From CAVUAN01 sp963739435 (GTDB lineage: Bacteria; Acidobacteriota; Thermoanaerobaculia; UBA5066; Gp7-AA6), in NCBI GenBank assembly GCA_963739435.1, contig CAVUAN010000016.1:62001-126000 (forward strand): DNA of 64,000 bases. The letters run 5' to 3'. A program made the position numbers and the translations under genes. The notes under the pieces are model-generated. The model saw nothing but the letters and a program-made list of their open reading frames with translations. It was not told where the DNA came from and did not search any database. Positions within the stretch are counted from its first letter, which is position 1. Every line of letters begins with the position of its first letter. Positions 36,741-46,690 of this stretch are shown here, piece by piece.

Positions 36741-37787
36741 ATGACCTGGCTCGTACTGCTGGCGCTGCTCGGCGCGGCGCCGTCCGGGCCCGAAGCTCCT
36801 TCCGACGCGATCTTTGCCGACTATGCGGCAGCGGGAGTGCCGGGGGCTTCGGTGCTGGTCGTGCGGCGGGACGGGGTGCTCTATTCCAAGGCGTTCGGCC
36901 TCGCGAATCTCGAGGAGAAAACGCCCGTTGACCGGGATACGAAATTTCGGCTGGCGTCCGTGACGAAGCAGTTCACGGCAGCCGCGATTCTGATCCTCGA
37001 GGCCAGGGGCAAGCTCAAGCTCGACGACAAGGCCGCAAAGTACCTGCCGGAGCTGCCGGCCTACGCGCGGGAGGTCACGCTCAAACAACTGCTCACGCAC
37101 AGCTCGGGCCTGCCCGACTACGAGGACCTGATCCCGAAGGACCGCACGACCCAGGTCTCCGACCGCGATGCCCTGATGCTCCTGGCGTCCGGCAAGGGCC
37201 TGATCTTCCCCTCCGGTTCGAAGTTCCAATACAGCAACACAGGCTATGCGCTCCTCGCCCTCATCGTCGAGAAGGTCTCGGGCCAGAGCTTCCCTGCTTT
37301 CCTTCAGGCCAACATCTTCCGGCCGCTCGGCATGACCGCTCTCGTCCCGACGGACCCGAATCCTTCGGCCGCCGTGCCGCACCGCGCCTTCGGCTACTCG
37401 CAACAGGGCGCTGGATTCGCCCGCACGGACCAGAGCCAGACCTCCGCCGTCATGGGCGACGGAGGCGTGTACGCCTCGGCGCAGGACCTCTTCCTCTGGA
37501 GCCGGGCCCTGACGGGCCGTCTGAAGCTCGCCTTCGACCCGAAGACCGCGTTTGATCCGCAGATCGACGGCGCTCTCGAAGGAGCCTCGCGCGGCCGTTA
37601 CGGCTACGGCTGGTTCGTCGGCGAGCAGGGCGGCCGCGGCGTCGTCTGGCACACGGGCTCGACGATGGGCTTCCGCAACGCCATTCTCCACCGCGCAGAC
37701 GACGCGACGACCGTGATCGTCCTGACCAACCGCAACGGCGGCGAGCCCATCCTCCTTGCCCGGCAACTCCTCGACCTCTGGCCGTAG
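36741..37787 (+). CDS. Secreted beta-lactamase-fold serine hydrolase (class C/EstB-like)
   Basis: This 348-residue protein has a short signal peptide (WLVLLALLGAAPSG) and a penicillin-recognising fold. SVTK (Ser73-Lys76) is the nucleophile motif, YSNTGYA the Tyr-Asn motif and HTGST the KTG equivalent. LTHSSGLPDYEDL is typical of the family. Members include D-alanyl-D-alanine carboxypeptidases, esterases and beta-lactamases, and the sequence alone does not tell them apart. A GTG one codon upstream may be the real start of a leaderless mRNA. Confidence 0.87.
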   Translation: MTWLVLLALLGAAPSGPEAPSDAIFADYAAAGVPGASVLVVRRDGVLYSKAFGLANLEEKTPVDRDTKFRLASVTKQFTAAAILILEARGKLKLDDKAAKYLPELPAYAREVTLKQLLTHSSGLPDYEDLIPKDRTTQVSDRDALMLLASGKGLIFPSGSKFQYSNTGYALLALIVEKVSGQSFPAFLQANIFRPLGMTALVPTDPNPSAAVPHRAFGYSQQGAGFARTDQSQTSAVMGDGGVYASAQDLFLWSRALTGRLKLAFDPKTAFDPQIDGALEGASRGRYGYGWFVGEQGGRGVVWHTGSTMGFRNAILHRADDATTVIVLTNRNGGEPILLARQLLDLWP

Positions 37788-37828
37788 TTCCCCGCACGAG
37801 ACCGCGTGCTAGGCTAAAACGCAACCGA

Positions 37829-40564
37829 ATGGCTTTCGCCAGCCAAGAGCACCGTCGACTCGAAGAGGCGCGGGAGAAGGGTGTCCCGTGGCGCAAGTGG
37901 GGGCCCTACCTCTCCGAGCGCCAGTGGGGCACGGTCCGCGAGGACTACAGCGAGTTCGGGAACGCGTGGGAGTACTTCCCCCACGACCACGCCCGCTCGC
38001 GCGTGTACCGGTGGGGCGAGGACGGCCTCGCGGGCTTTTCGGACGAGAAGAGCCGGCTCTGCTTCGCGCTGGCGCTCTGGAACGGCGCCGACCCGATCCT
38101 GAAAGAGCGCCTCTTCGGCCTCACCAACGCCGAGGGCAACCACGGCGAAGACGTCAAGGAGTACTACTTCTACCTGGATGCCACGCCAACGCACTCCTAC
38201 AACAAGTGGCTCTACAAGTACCCGCAGAGGCCGTTTCCGTACAACGACATCGTCCAGACCAATCGCCGCCGCGGCCCGCACGAGCTCGAATACGAGCTCC
38301 TGGACACCGGTGTCTTCGAGGGCAGCCGCTACTTCGACGTCTTCGTCGAGTACGCCAAGGCAACGCCCGAGGACATCCTGATCCGGATCACGGCGATCAA
38401 CCGGGGGCCCGAGGCGGCGCCCCTGCACGTCCTTCCGACGCTCTGGTTCCGCAACACCTGGTCGTGGAGCGAAGCCGCACCCAAGCCGAGTCTCCGGGCG
38501 GGAGCCGGCCCGAACGGCACGAGCGTCATCCTGGCCTCGCACCCGGAGCTGGGAGAGCGGTGCCTCTACGTCGAGGAGGGCCACGAGCTCCTCTTTACAG
38601 AGAACGAGACGAATTGCGAGAGGCTCTTCGGGTCTCCCAACCCAACGCCCTTCGTGAAGGACGGCATCCACGAGCTCATCGTGAAGGGGAAGGCCGGGGC
38701 CGTGAACCCCGAGCGGACGGGTACGAAGGCGGCCGCGCACCACCGGCTCGTGATCGGCCCCGGCGAGATGGCAGAGCTGCGGCTGCGCCTGACCAACGTC
38801 GGGCCGTCGGCATCGAGACGTGCCCGCGAGCCGTCCGACCGCCATCCTTTCAGCGCTCGCTTCGAGGAGGTCCTTTCTCAGCGGCAGCGCGAGTCCGACG
38901 AGTTCTACGCCGCCGTCACACCCCCGGGCACGGGCCGCGACGCCGCGAGCATCCTGCGCCAGTCCATGGCCGGTATGCTTTGGAGCAAGCAGCACTACTT
39001 CTTCGACCTCGACCGCTGGCTCGAAGAGCACGGCGCCGGACCGAAAGCGGGCCACGGGCGCGAGCAGGTCCGCAACCGCTCCTGGTTCCACATGCTGAAC
39101 GACGACGTCATATCGATGCCCGACAAGTGGGAGTACCCTTGGTATGCCGCCTGGGACCTCGCGTTCCACGCCGTCGCGCTCTCCGCCGTGGACATCGACC
39201 TCGCCAAGCAGCAGCTCGACCTGATGCTGCGCGAGCTCTACCTGCACCCCTCCGGCCAGATGCCGGCCTACGAGTGGAATTTCTCGGACGTGAATCCTCC
39301 CGTCCACGCCTGGGCGACGCTCTTCGTCTACCTCATGGAGAAGCAGGAGCGTGGGAAGGGCGATCTTGAGTTTCTGAAAAGAGCGTTCCAGAAGCTGCTC
39401 GTCAACTTCACCTGGTGGGTCAACCGCAAAGACCCCACGGGCAAAAACGTGTTCGAGGGAGGGTTCCTCGGCCTCGACAACATCGGCGTCTTCGACCGGA
39501 GCGCGCCGCTGCCCACGGGAGGCCGCCTCGAACAGGCCGACGGCACGGCCTGGATGGCCCTCTTCTCGCAGAACATGCTCGAGATCGCTCTCGAGCTCGC
39601 GCCGGAAGGGCCAAACTACGAGGACATGGCCGTCAAGTTCGTCGAGCACTTCTTCTGGATCGCGTCGGCCATGGACAGCCCGGGCCACCACCACGACGAG
39701 ATGTGGGACGAGGAAGACGGCTTTTTCTACGACCTCCTGCGGTTGCCCGATGGCCACGCCATGCGCTTGAAGGTCCGCTCCCTCGTGGGTCTCCTGCCCC
39801 TCTGCGCGGCGACAGTCTTCGACCCTGCCGTCGCGAAGACCGGACCGCGATTCGTCGAGCGGGTCAAAACGTTCCTGACGCGCCACCCCGATGTCGCATC
39901 GACCGTCGCGCCGCCGGACCGCAAGGGAGTCAATGGCCGCAGGCTTCTCGCCGTCATGGGCGAAGACAAGCTGCGCAGGGTCCTTTCGCGGATGCTCGAC
40001 GAGAACGAGTTTTTGGGCCCCTACGGCATCCGCTCGATCTCGAAGCACCACCGCGACAAACCCTACGAGTTGGCCGTGGACAGCCAGTTGTGGCGCGTGG
40101 AGTACGAACCGGCGGAATCAGCCTCGGGCCTCTTTGGCGGGAACTCGAACTGGCGGGGGCCCGTCTGGTTCCCTATCAACACCCTGCTGATCCGCGCACT
40201 CCTCCAGTACGACACCTTCTACGGCGACGACTTCCAGATTGAGTGCCCGACCGGGTCCGGCCGAATGATGAACCTGTTCGAGGTCGCCAAAGAGATCGGG
40301 GGCCGCATGACGAAGATCTTCCTGCGCGACTCGAGCGGCCGACGCCCGGTCTACGGCGCCGCCGAAACCTTCCAGACGGACCCAAACTGGAAGGATCTCA
40401 TCCTCTTCTACGAGTACTTCCATGGCGACAACGGCGCCGGCCTCGGCGCCTCGCACCAGACCGGGTGGACCGGCCTCGTCGGACGGCTCATCCAGATCTT
40501 CGGCACCGCCGACCGTCAAAAGCTCCTCGCCAGCGGCCTCCGCGACATCCTCAAACCGGGCTGA
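37829..40564 (+). CDS. GH63/MGH1-like glycosidase (mannosylglycerate hydrolase or glucosidase type)
   Basis: This 911-residue cytoplasmic protein is intact. It has an N-terminal beta-sandwich (ERQWGTVREDYSEFGNAWEY, LRITAINRGPEAAPLHVLPT) and a C-terminal (alpha/alpha)6 barrel: WYAAWDLAFHAVALSAVDID, QMPAYEWNFSDVNPPVHAWA, GLDNIGVFDRS and LFGGNSNWRGPVWFPINTLL. Conserved Asp and Glu in WDLAF and the DNIGVFDR region fit GH63 catalytic acids. Relatives cleave alpha-glucosides such as glucosylglycerate or mannosylglycerate. Its glucose product could feed the sugar-phosphate genes 7-15 kb away. That link is inference. Confidence 0.88.
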   Translation: MAFASQEHRRLEEAREKGVPWRKWGPYLSERQWGTVREDYSEFGNAWEYFPHDHARSRVYRWGEDGLAGFSDEKSRLCFALALWNGADPILKERLFGLTNAEGNHGEDVKEYYFYLDATPTHSYNKWLYKYPQRPFPYNDIVQTNRRRGPHELEYELLDTGVFEGSRYFDVFVEYAKATPEDILIRITAINRGPEAAPLHVLPTLWFRNTWSWSEAAPKPSLRAGAGPNGTSVILASHPELGERCLYVEEGHELLFTENETNCERLFGSPNPTPFVKDGIHELIVKGKAGAVNPERTGTKAAAHHRLVIGPGEMAELRLRLTNVGPSASRRAREPSDRHPFSARFEEVLSQRQRESDEFYAAVTPPGTGRDAASILRQSMAGMLWSKQHYFFDLDRWLEEHGAGPKAGHGREQVRNRSWFHMLNDDVISMPDKWEYPWYAAWDLAFHAVALSAVDIDLAKQQLDLMLRELYLHPSGQMPAYEWNFSDVNPPVHAWATLFVYLMEKQERGKGDLEFLKRAFQKLLVNFTWWVNRKDPTGKNVFEGGFLGLDNIGVFDRSAPLPTGGRLEQADGTAWMALFSQNMLEIALELAPEGPNYEDMAVKFVEHFFWIASAMDSPGHHHDEMWDEEDGFFYDLLRLPDGHAMRLKVRSLVGLLPLCAATVFDPAVAKTGPRFVERVKTFLTRHPDVASTVAPPDRKGVNGRRLLAVMGEDKLRRVLSRMLDENEFLGPYGIRSISKHHRDKPYELAVDSQLWRVEYEPAESASGLFGGNSNWRGPVWFPINTLLIRALLQYDTFYGDDFQIECPTGSGRMMNLFEVAKEIGGRMTKIFLRDSSGRRPVYGAAETFQTDPNWKDLILFYEYFHGDNGAGLGASHQTGWTGLVGRLIQIFGTADRQKLLASGLRDILKPG

Positions 40565-40582
40565 GGTGGTGCCGAGAAGGGA

Positions 40583-40683
40583 GGGCCGTAGGGGTGGCGC
40601 CGTACGAAGACCTTGCCGCCGCGCGCAGCGCCGAAGGCGCGAGCACGGAGGCGAGGTGGACGGCGACAGGACCCCGAAGGCCC
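40583..40683 (+). repeat. Variant of the 106-nt repeat, copy C
   Basis: It has the same closing stem as copies A and B (GGGCC-GTA-GGGGT at 40583 with ACCCC-GAA-GGCCC at 40671) and the same flanks (AGGGCCG, GGTGGCG, AGG, CGGCTC). The interior is unrelated in sequence: CGCCGT/ACGGCG, CCTTGCC/GGCGAGG and GCGCC-GAA-GGCGC make one long hairpin. It fills the gap between convergent genes and ends 7 nt from the cytochrome stop, so it may also end transcription. Confidence 0.65.
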
Positions 40684-40689
40684 GGCTCG

Positions 40690-43048
40690 CTATTGTTGCT
40701 GCTTCTGTTGCGACACGAGGCTCTGCAGGAGGGCCTTGGTGCGCGGATCTCCGGGAGCGAGGGCTTCGAGCTTCCGGATCGAGGCGTTGGCGGTCGGGGC
40801 GTCTCCTGACTTCACGCTCACCGTGACCAGCGCTTCGAGGATGCTCCGGCTGCCCGGGTGGCGCGCGGACGCGGCCAGAAGCACGCGCACCGCCGCCTTC
40901 GAGTCGCCGCTGGCCTCCAGCGCCATCCCATAGACGTAGGCATAACGGGGTTCGCGGGGAGCGAGCTCGGCTGCCCGCTGGAACTCCGGCAGAGCTTCCG
41001 GCAGCCTCTTCATGCGGACGAGCGCCAGGCCGAGCGAATGGTGAATACCCGCGTCTGCCGGACTCACCGCGATTCCATGCCGAAGGACCTTCTCCCCCTC
41101 GACGTCCCGCGCCTGGAGGCGGTAGAGATCGGCCAGGTTGACGTAGGCCCCGCCGAAAGCCGGCATGAGCTTGATGGCCGTCTTGTACTCAGCCTCGGCG
41201 CCAGCCATGTTCCCCTGCTCGACCATCAGGGCGGCGAGGTTCACGTGGGCTTCCGCCCGATCGGTGTCGATCTGCTGCGTCGCCAGGTACTCCTGGAGCG
41301 CCAGGTCGAAGGCGGCGCGGTCCGAGGAGGTCATCAGATTTTTCGGCGCGGAGACCAGCGCTCGCGCCGCGTCGATCCGGACGGTCCGGATGGGATCGCC
41401 GAGAAGCGACGCGAGCAGCGCAACTTTCTCGGCCGGCTCGACGGACTCCGCGGCGGCAATCGCTCCGCGGCGGACGTAGGGATCGGCGTCGTGCACGGCG
41501 CTCCCGAGGAGCTCTTTCGGAGCGGAGCCGTTCTCGCCTCCCAAAAGGGTGAGGGCCGTCCCGCGAACGATGGCGGGCCTGCTCGTGTCGCCGGCGAGCT
41601 CGGCCAGCTTCGCACCGGCGCCGGACTTCACCTCTCCGCCGGCCGCGATGGCCTCGCCGTAGTGAGGCTGCTTCCGGCGCTTGTCGCCCCACCACTTGAG
41701 CGCCGCCTCGGACGCCCATTCCGCCGAGCGGTTGGCGTGACATCCGGTGCAGGCATTGGGCGTGCCGATCGAGATCGTGAGGTCGGGCCTCGGGACCCGG
41801 AAGCTGTGATCGTGGCGGGCGTGGACCACCATGTAGTTGCGCGTCGGCATGTGGCAGGACACGCAGCTCGATCCTTTCGACCCTACCTTGTGGAAGTGGT
41901 GCAGCGGCGTTTCGAATTTCTGGGGAGCATGACAGGCGGCGCAGACGCGGTCGGCCGACACGGGGATTTTCAGATCGTGCGGGTTGTGGCAGTCCGAGCA
42001 CGTGACACCGTTTGCGTACATCAAGCTCTGCAGGAAGGACCCGTACTCGTACACCTCGTCCTCGATCTGCCCGTCGGCGCGGTACAGCCCCGCCTCGAGA
42101 AACGCCGGCCGGTGCGTGTCGGCCAGAGGCTTCCCGTACGTGTACTCGGCGGCGACGACCGAGCGCCGCGAGTGGCAGCGCCCGCATGTTTCGATCTCGA
42201 CGTGCGCCTTGCGCGGCACGCTGCGGCCTGCGATGCCCGTTTTCGGGTCGAAGACCCAGGACGCTTTGGGCGACTCTCCCAGCACGACAGCCATTCCCTT
42301 CTCGGCGTCGTCCGCCTTCGCCTTTCCCCGCATGGACGGCTTCGCCCCAGGCGGCGTGCGCCGAGCCCGGGCCGTGGCAGGCTTCGCAGGAGACGTTGAG
42401 CTCCGAGAACGTCGTCTCGTAGCGGTTTTCTCCCGGCTGGAAGCCCTTCTTCACGTTCGTCGAGTGGCACTCGGCGCACATGAAGTTCCAGTTCTGGTAG
42501 GGACCCGTCCAGTGCAGGGGGTCGGAGTGGGGCACCTCCTCCTTCGGATAGAGATGGAACCAGCGCTGCCCGCCCTCCTTCGCCGGCCGCGTGTCCCAGC
42601 AGACATTGAGCGCCTGGTAGCGCCCGCCCGGAAAGGCGATCAGGTACTGCTGGAGCGGGTAGACGCCGAAGGTGTAGGCGATCGGGTACTCCTGGAGCTT
42701 CCCGTCCGGACCGTCCGTGCGCGCGTAGAACTTGCCGTCGCGCTTGAAGAAAGTGGACGTGACGCCAGAAGTGCGTGAACGAGGCATTCTGGAAGTTGCC
42801 GAGCACGGTCGTCTCATCGGCCTTCTGCATCGCAAGGTCGTGGTGCGAGCCCTTCCAGCGTTTGGCCTCCTCGGCGTGACATTTCTCGCAAACCTGCCCG
42901 CCCACGAAGGTCGCGGCCGTAGCAGGGGGCGGAGCCGCCTTCGTCGGCGCCGGGGCAGCCGCCGAAGGCTCGTGCGAGCGCCCGCACGCCGCCAGCGACA
43001 GCGCGAGAATCGCTGCGATCGGAAAGCCCCGAAGGTGGGTCTCGACAT
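40690..43048 (-). CDS. Octahaem cytochrome c lipoprotein with HEAT and TPR repeats (three frameshifts)
   Basis: Corrected length is about 785 residues. A lipoprotein signal (IAAILALSLAAC) is followed by eight CxxCH motifs: CEKCH, CAECH, CEACH, CGRCH, CSDCH, CAACH, CVSCH and CTGCH. A HEAT-like segment (DADPYVRRGAIAAAESVEPA) follows, then TPR units (AHVNLAALMVEQGNMAGAEA, IHHSLGLALVRMKRLPEALP). Frames change near 43020 (missing T), 42765 (extra T) and 42345 (extra G). Multihaem-TPR proteins of this type are common in Acidobacteriota and Planctomycetes. They are thought to move electrons in the periplasm, with no settled substrate. Confidence 0.85.
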
Positions 43049-43062
43049 GGGTTGTTTCTGCG

Positions 43063-43669
43063 CTACTGCGGGCGGCGCAGGGTCCAGCCGAGCATGAGCA
43101 GGCCGGTTGCCGCGATCCAACTGCCGAGCACCCGGATGGCGATCCGCGCCCAGAAGACCTTGAGCGACACGACGAGGCCGGCGACGAGAGTCACGACGAT
43201 GAGGAGGGCCGCGACGCTTCCCAGGAGCTGCAGGCCGGGGGACGGCGCTGCGCGCGAACGCGGAGCCGGTCAGGTAACCCTGGAACGCGCCGATGACGGC
43301 GCAGATCGCGGCGACGGCCCGAAGCGACAGCTGCCGGTCGGCCGCCACGAGAGCTCCCACGAAAAGAAAGCACAGCGCCACGACCCACTCGAGGCTGGCC
43401 GCGGTCGGGAGAAACAGGCCGGCAGAGCCTCCGGCAAGCCACGCGACCGGAAGCAGGGCGAGAATCATTCGCCCGAAAGAGGCGCCGCGCATGGCCGCGA
43501 GCAGCGTCAGGGCGACGACGAGCGCCAGGTCGCCCGGAGACTTCGCGAGGTGAGCGGCGCCGTCGTAGAAGGGACCGAGACCCGTGGTGACGAGGTGCGC
43601 TTCCGCAGGCCGGCTCGAAAGAAGCAACAGGAATGCCGCGGCCGCCGAAATCTTCTTTGCGCGGCTCAC
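43063..43669 (-). CDS. HupE/UreJ-family membrane protein, second copy (one frameshift)
   Basis: Corrected length is 201 residues. A signal peptide (KKISAAAAFLLLLSSRPAEA) is followed by HLVTTGLGPFYDGAAHLAKS, the HupE histidine-rich block, and about six membrane segments. An extra base near 43244 shifts the frame. HupE/UreJ proteins transport nickel or cobalt for hydrogenase or urease, but neither enzyme is in this window. The GTG start overlaps the stop of the first copy (GTGA). Confidence 0.78.
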
Positions 43670-44264
43670 GCCAGCACCCGCGAGAGAAAGTAGATTCCGG
43701 CGAGCGCCACGAAACCGCCGGCGAGCCGGATCGCGATGCGCCCGCCCTTCCAGGGTGGACCGTGCCGATGGCGATACCCACACCGTGCAGGCAGCCGGTG
43801 GCGACGACGAACCCGAGGCTGTAGAGCAGCCCGTCCTGGCCCGGGGGCAGCTCGGTGCCGTGCGCGTGGCCGTGGAAGATGGCGAAGACGCCGACGATGA
43901 CCGCCGCGACGATGAGGCGCGGGCGCGCCTCGAGCAGAACCATCGTGCCGAGTACGATGGCCGACACGGCGATGCCGAGCTCGACTCCGGGCAGCGGGAA
44001 TGCCGAGAAGCCCCATCGTGCCGCCGAGGGCCATGACCATCGGGAACGTGACCGGCAACAGCCACATCGCCGGGCGCGCCGAGCTGGGCGCCCCAGAGCC
44101 CGACGGCGACCATGGCGAGGATGTGGTCCCAGCCGGAGATCGGATGGGAGAAGCCCGAGAGAAAACCGCCGGCCGCACCCGATTGCGGGTGCGCACTCGC
44201 GATCGATGGCGCCGCCAGGAGGATGGCCAGGGCGAGCCACCAGGCCTTTCCTGTGTGGCCTCAT
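43666..44264 (-). CDS. HupE/UreJ-family membrane protein, first copy (four frameshifts)
   Basis: Corrected length is 198 residues. A signal ending SIASA leads into HPQSGAAGGFLSGFSHPISG and WDHILAMVAVGLWGAQLG, the family signature. AMWLLPVTFPMVMALGGTMG, FAIFHGHAHGTELP and ATGCLHGVGIAIG follow, all rich in putative metal-binding His. Frames change near 44237, 44070, 44009 (insertions) and 43757 (deletion). A tandem HupE pair with opposite domain length is a known arrangement. It overlaps the upstream PPIase stub by four bases. Confidence 0.78.
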
Positions 44265-44452
44265 CGGCTGAATCCTGGCCACGTGCGCTCGAAGCCCGTC
44301 GCGAGCTGCTCGATCCTCGCGCGGGTCACGACGATCCGGCGCGACTCCGCAGACGGGCCGCTCGTCCAGCGGGACAGGGCAAAGAGGGCCGCGCCGATGA
44401 GGAGAAAGTGAAGGAGTGGTTCCCGGGACCACTTCCCGAAGAGATCGCTCAC
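44261..44452 (-). CDS. Truncated PpiC-type peptidyl-prolyl isomerase (N-terminal anchor only)
   Basis: These 63 residues read SREPLLHFLLIGAALFALSR then RRIVVTRARIEQLATGFERT. This is the start of membrane-anchored SurA/PpiC-like isomerases that normally continue for over 250 residues. The frame stops in codons that overlap the start of the HupE gene. No rotamase domain follows in any frame before HupE, so this is a real deletion rather than a simple frameshift. It may still be translated as a coupling leader. Confidence 0.6.
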   Translation of the reverse strand: MSDLFGKWSREPLLHFLLIGAALFALSRWTSGPSAESRRIVVTRARIEQLATGFERTWPGFSR

Positions 44453-44541
44453 GAAGCGAACGACGTCGGAGAGGAGCGTTCGTGCGGCACGTCGGGCATT
44501 CTACTCACGGAAGCCCCGGACGATGGCGGGAGCCGGGCTCG

Positions 44542-44961
44542 CTACGGAACGGCAGCCATCTCGACGGCCTCGCACGCGGAGACCGCGACGACTTCGATCT
44601 CCGGCGGCGCCGCGAGGTGGCGCTTCACGGAGCATTGCTCGACAGCTCGGAGCACCGCCTCCCGGTACTTCTCGGGGAAGCTCTCCGGCAGGACGACCTC
44701 GATCCGAATGCCGGAAACGAGCTTGCGCTCGGGATCCCGGCGAGTCGTCACCGACAGGGTCAGGCCGGCGGTGTCGAGGTGGCGCTGCTGGAAGAAGCGG
44801 AGCACGTAGAAGCCGGCGCACGTGCCGATCGACGCAAGAAAAAGATCAAACGGCGATGGCGCCGAGCTGCCGCCGCCCTGGGCGACCGGCTGATCGGTCC
44901 GGATCCAGAAGCCCTCGTGGAGGGCATCGACCCGCATTCCTCCGGGAAACTGAATCTCCAT
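44542..44961 (-). CDS. OsmC-family redox protein
   Basis: This 139-residue protein has the OsmC fold with two reactive cysteines: SPFDLFLASIGTCAGFYVLR and AVEQCSVKRHL. The family reduces organic hydroperoxides, and this YhfA-like branch has an uncertain substrate. FDLFLASIGTC is the characteristic helix. It is cytoplasmic. About 90 nt between it and the PPIase stub hold no recognised feature. Confidence 0.87.
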   Translation of the reverse strand: MEIQFPGGMRVDALHEGFWIRTDQPVAQGGGSSAPSPFDLFLASIGTCAGFYVLRFFQQRHLDTAGLTLSVTTRRDPERKLVSGIRIEVVLPESFPEKYREAVLRAVEQCSVKRHLAAPPEIEVVAVSACEAVEMAAVP

Positions 44962-45009
44962 CGGTATACGAATCCCATATCTGCTGGCCGCGCACCTGAT
45001 GCAGTCGCA

Positions 45010-46690
45010 TCAGCGGACCGGCCCTGCCCGGGCAAGGCACGAACCGCCGCGGATCGCCTCGAGCGCCTCGCGCAGGGTGTCGAAGATGTGGTCGGCGCCG
45101 ATGACATCGGTGAGGAGGTGGCGGTCGAGGTCGGCTCGCAGGGAATCGGGGGCGTGAACGATCACCAGGCGCGACGCCCTCGCGGACGAGATCTTCGTCG
45201 AGGGTTCGGAGGGTGCGCGCCGCCGAGTAGTCGACACTCGTGATCGCTCCGGCATCCACGATCAGCCATCGCACAGGCGCGGGCGCTCCGGCGACGAGCC
45301 CGCGCACGACTTCCGCGAAGCGGCCCGCGTTGGCATAGAAGAGGTCTGCGCCGAACTGGATGACGATGAGGCTCGGAAGGGTCTGAGCGCCCGGAACGGC
45401 CGCCGTCGGCCGCCAGTGCCCCGCGCCGTCCTGGACCAGGACCGCCGTGTGGGGCTGGTAGCTGTGGCGGACGTGCCGCAGCAGCGAAAGCACCATCGCC
45501 AGCAGGATCCCCTGCTCGACGCCGACACCGACGACGACGGCCGCGGTCAACAGGGCCAGCTGGAACTCGCCGGGGCTCTCGCTCAGGATGTGGCGAAGGC
45601 CTTTGAGGTCGATGAGCCCGACGGCGATCGTGAAGACGATCGCGCCGAGAACGCACTGCGGAAGGTACTGCAGCGGGCCCGTCAGGAAGAGGAGCACGAA
45701 TACGACGACCCCGGCCGTCACGACCTGTGCGAGCTGGCTTCTTCCGCCGGACCGTTCGACCATCGCGGTCTGCGTCGGGCTGCCGTTGACGACGAACGTC
45801 CCCGTGAGCGCCGCGGCCGCGTTGGCCGCCGACAGGCCGAGAAGATCCGCATCTTCGTCGAGCGACTCGCGGTGGCGCGAGGCGTAGGCGCGGGCGACCG
45901 CGGCGCTCTGCGTCACGATCATGAGAAAACAGGAGCCCGCCACCGGAAGGAGCGCCAGGAGATCCGCCCAACTCACCTCGGGCAGGGCGATCCGCGGCAG
46001 GCCGCTCGCCACCCTTCCGATGACGGCAATCCCGCGGCCGGAGAAATCGAATGCGGCGCTCGCCGCCACGGCGCCCGCGACGGCAAAGAAGGGGCCGGGC
46101 ATACGCGGCGCGAACCGTCGGAACAGGAGGATGACCACCACAACCGCCGCCGAGACGCAGACCGTCGCCGCGTGCGCCCGCGGCAAACCGCTCGCCACCT
46201 CGACGAGCTGGTCGAGCGTCCGGCGGCTCGAGACGGGTATGCCCAGCATCCCGCCGAGGACTGCGATGCCGACCTGGAACCCGACGCCGGTGAGGAATCC
46301 GACGAGCACCGTCTGCGAGAGGAAGTCGGCAAAGAAACCGATCTTCAACAGCCGGGCGAGCAGCAGGAAACCGGCCGTCAGTAACGCGACGCAACCCGCC
46401 AACGCCACGTAGCGCCCGGTCGACGCGGGAGCCAGCTGAAGCACCCCGCCCGCCAGGATGGCCGCCGTCGCCGAGTCTGCCGACACGACCAGGTAGCGCG
46501 AAGAGCCGAGCGCCGCGAACGCGACCAGCGGCAACAGGAGCGTGTAGAGCCCGGTCACGATCGGCATGGCGGCAATCCGCGTGTAGCCGAGCGCCTGCGG
46601 GACGTTCATCGCCGCGAGCGTCACGCCGGCCAGGGCGTTCCGGGCCGCCCCGGCGAGTCGGACGGGCCGAGCGCCGGAGAAGAACTTCAG
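45010..46690 (-). CDS. SulP-family anion transporter with STAS domain (one frameshift)
   Basis: Corrected length is about 559 residues. The N-terminus, AGVTLAAMNVPQALGYTRIA, is the SulP signature, and about twelve membrane segments follow. NGSPTQTAMVERSGGRSQLA is another family block. A C-terminal STAS domain (RWLIVDAGAITSVDYSAART) is interrupted by an extra G near 45186 and resumes as SRLVIVHAPDSLRADLDRHL. SulP proteins move sulfate, bicarbonate or similar anions. The start is uncertain: a CTG overlaps the pgl stop and a GTG lies 66 nt in. It sits directly after pgl on the same strand. Confidence 0.87.
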
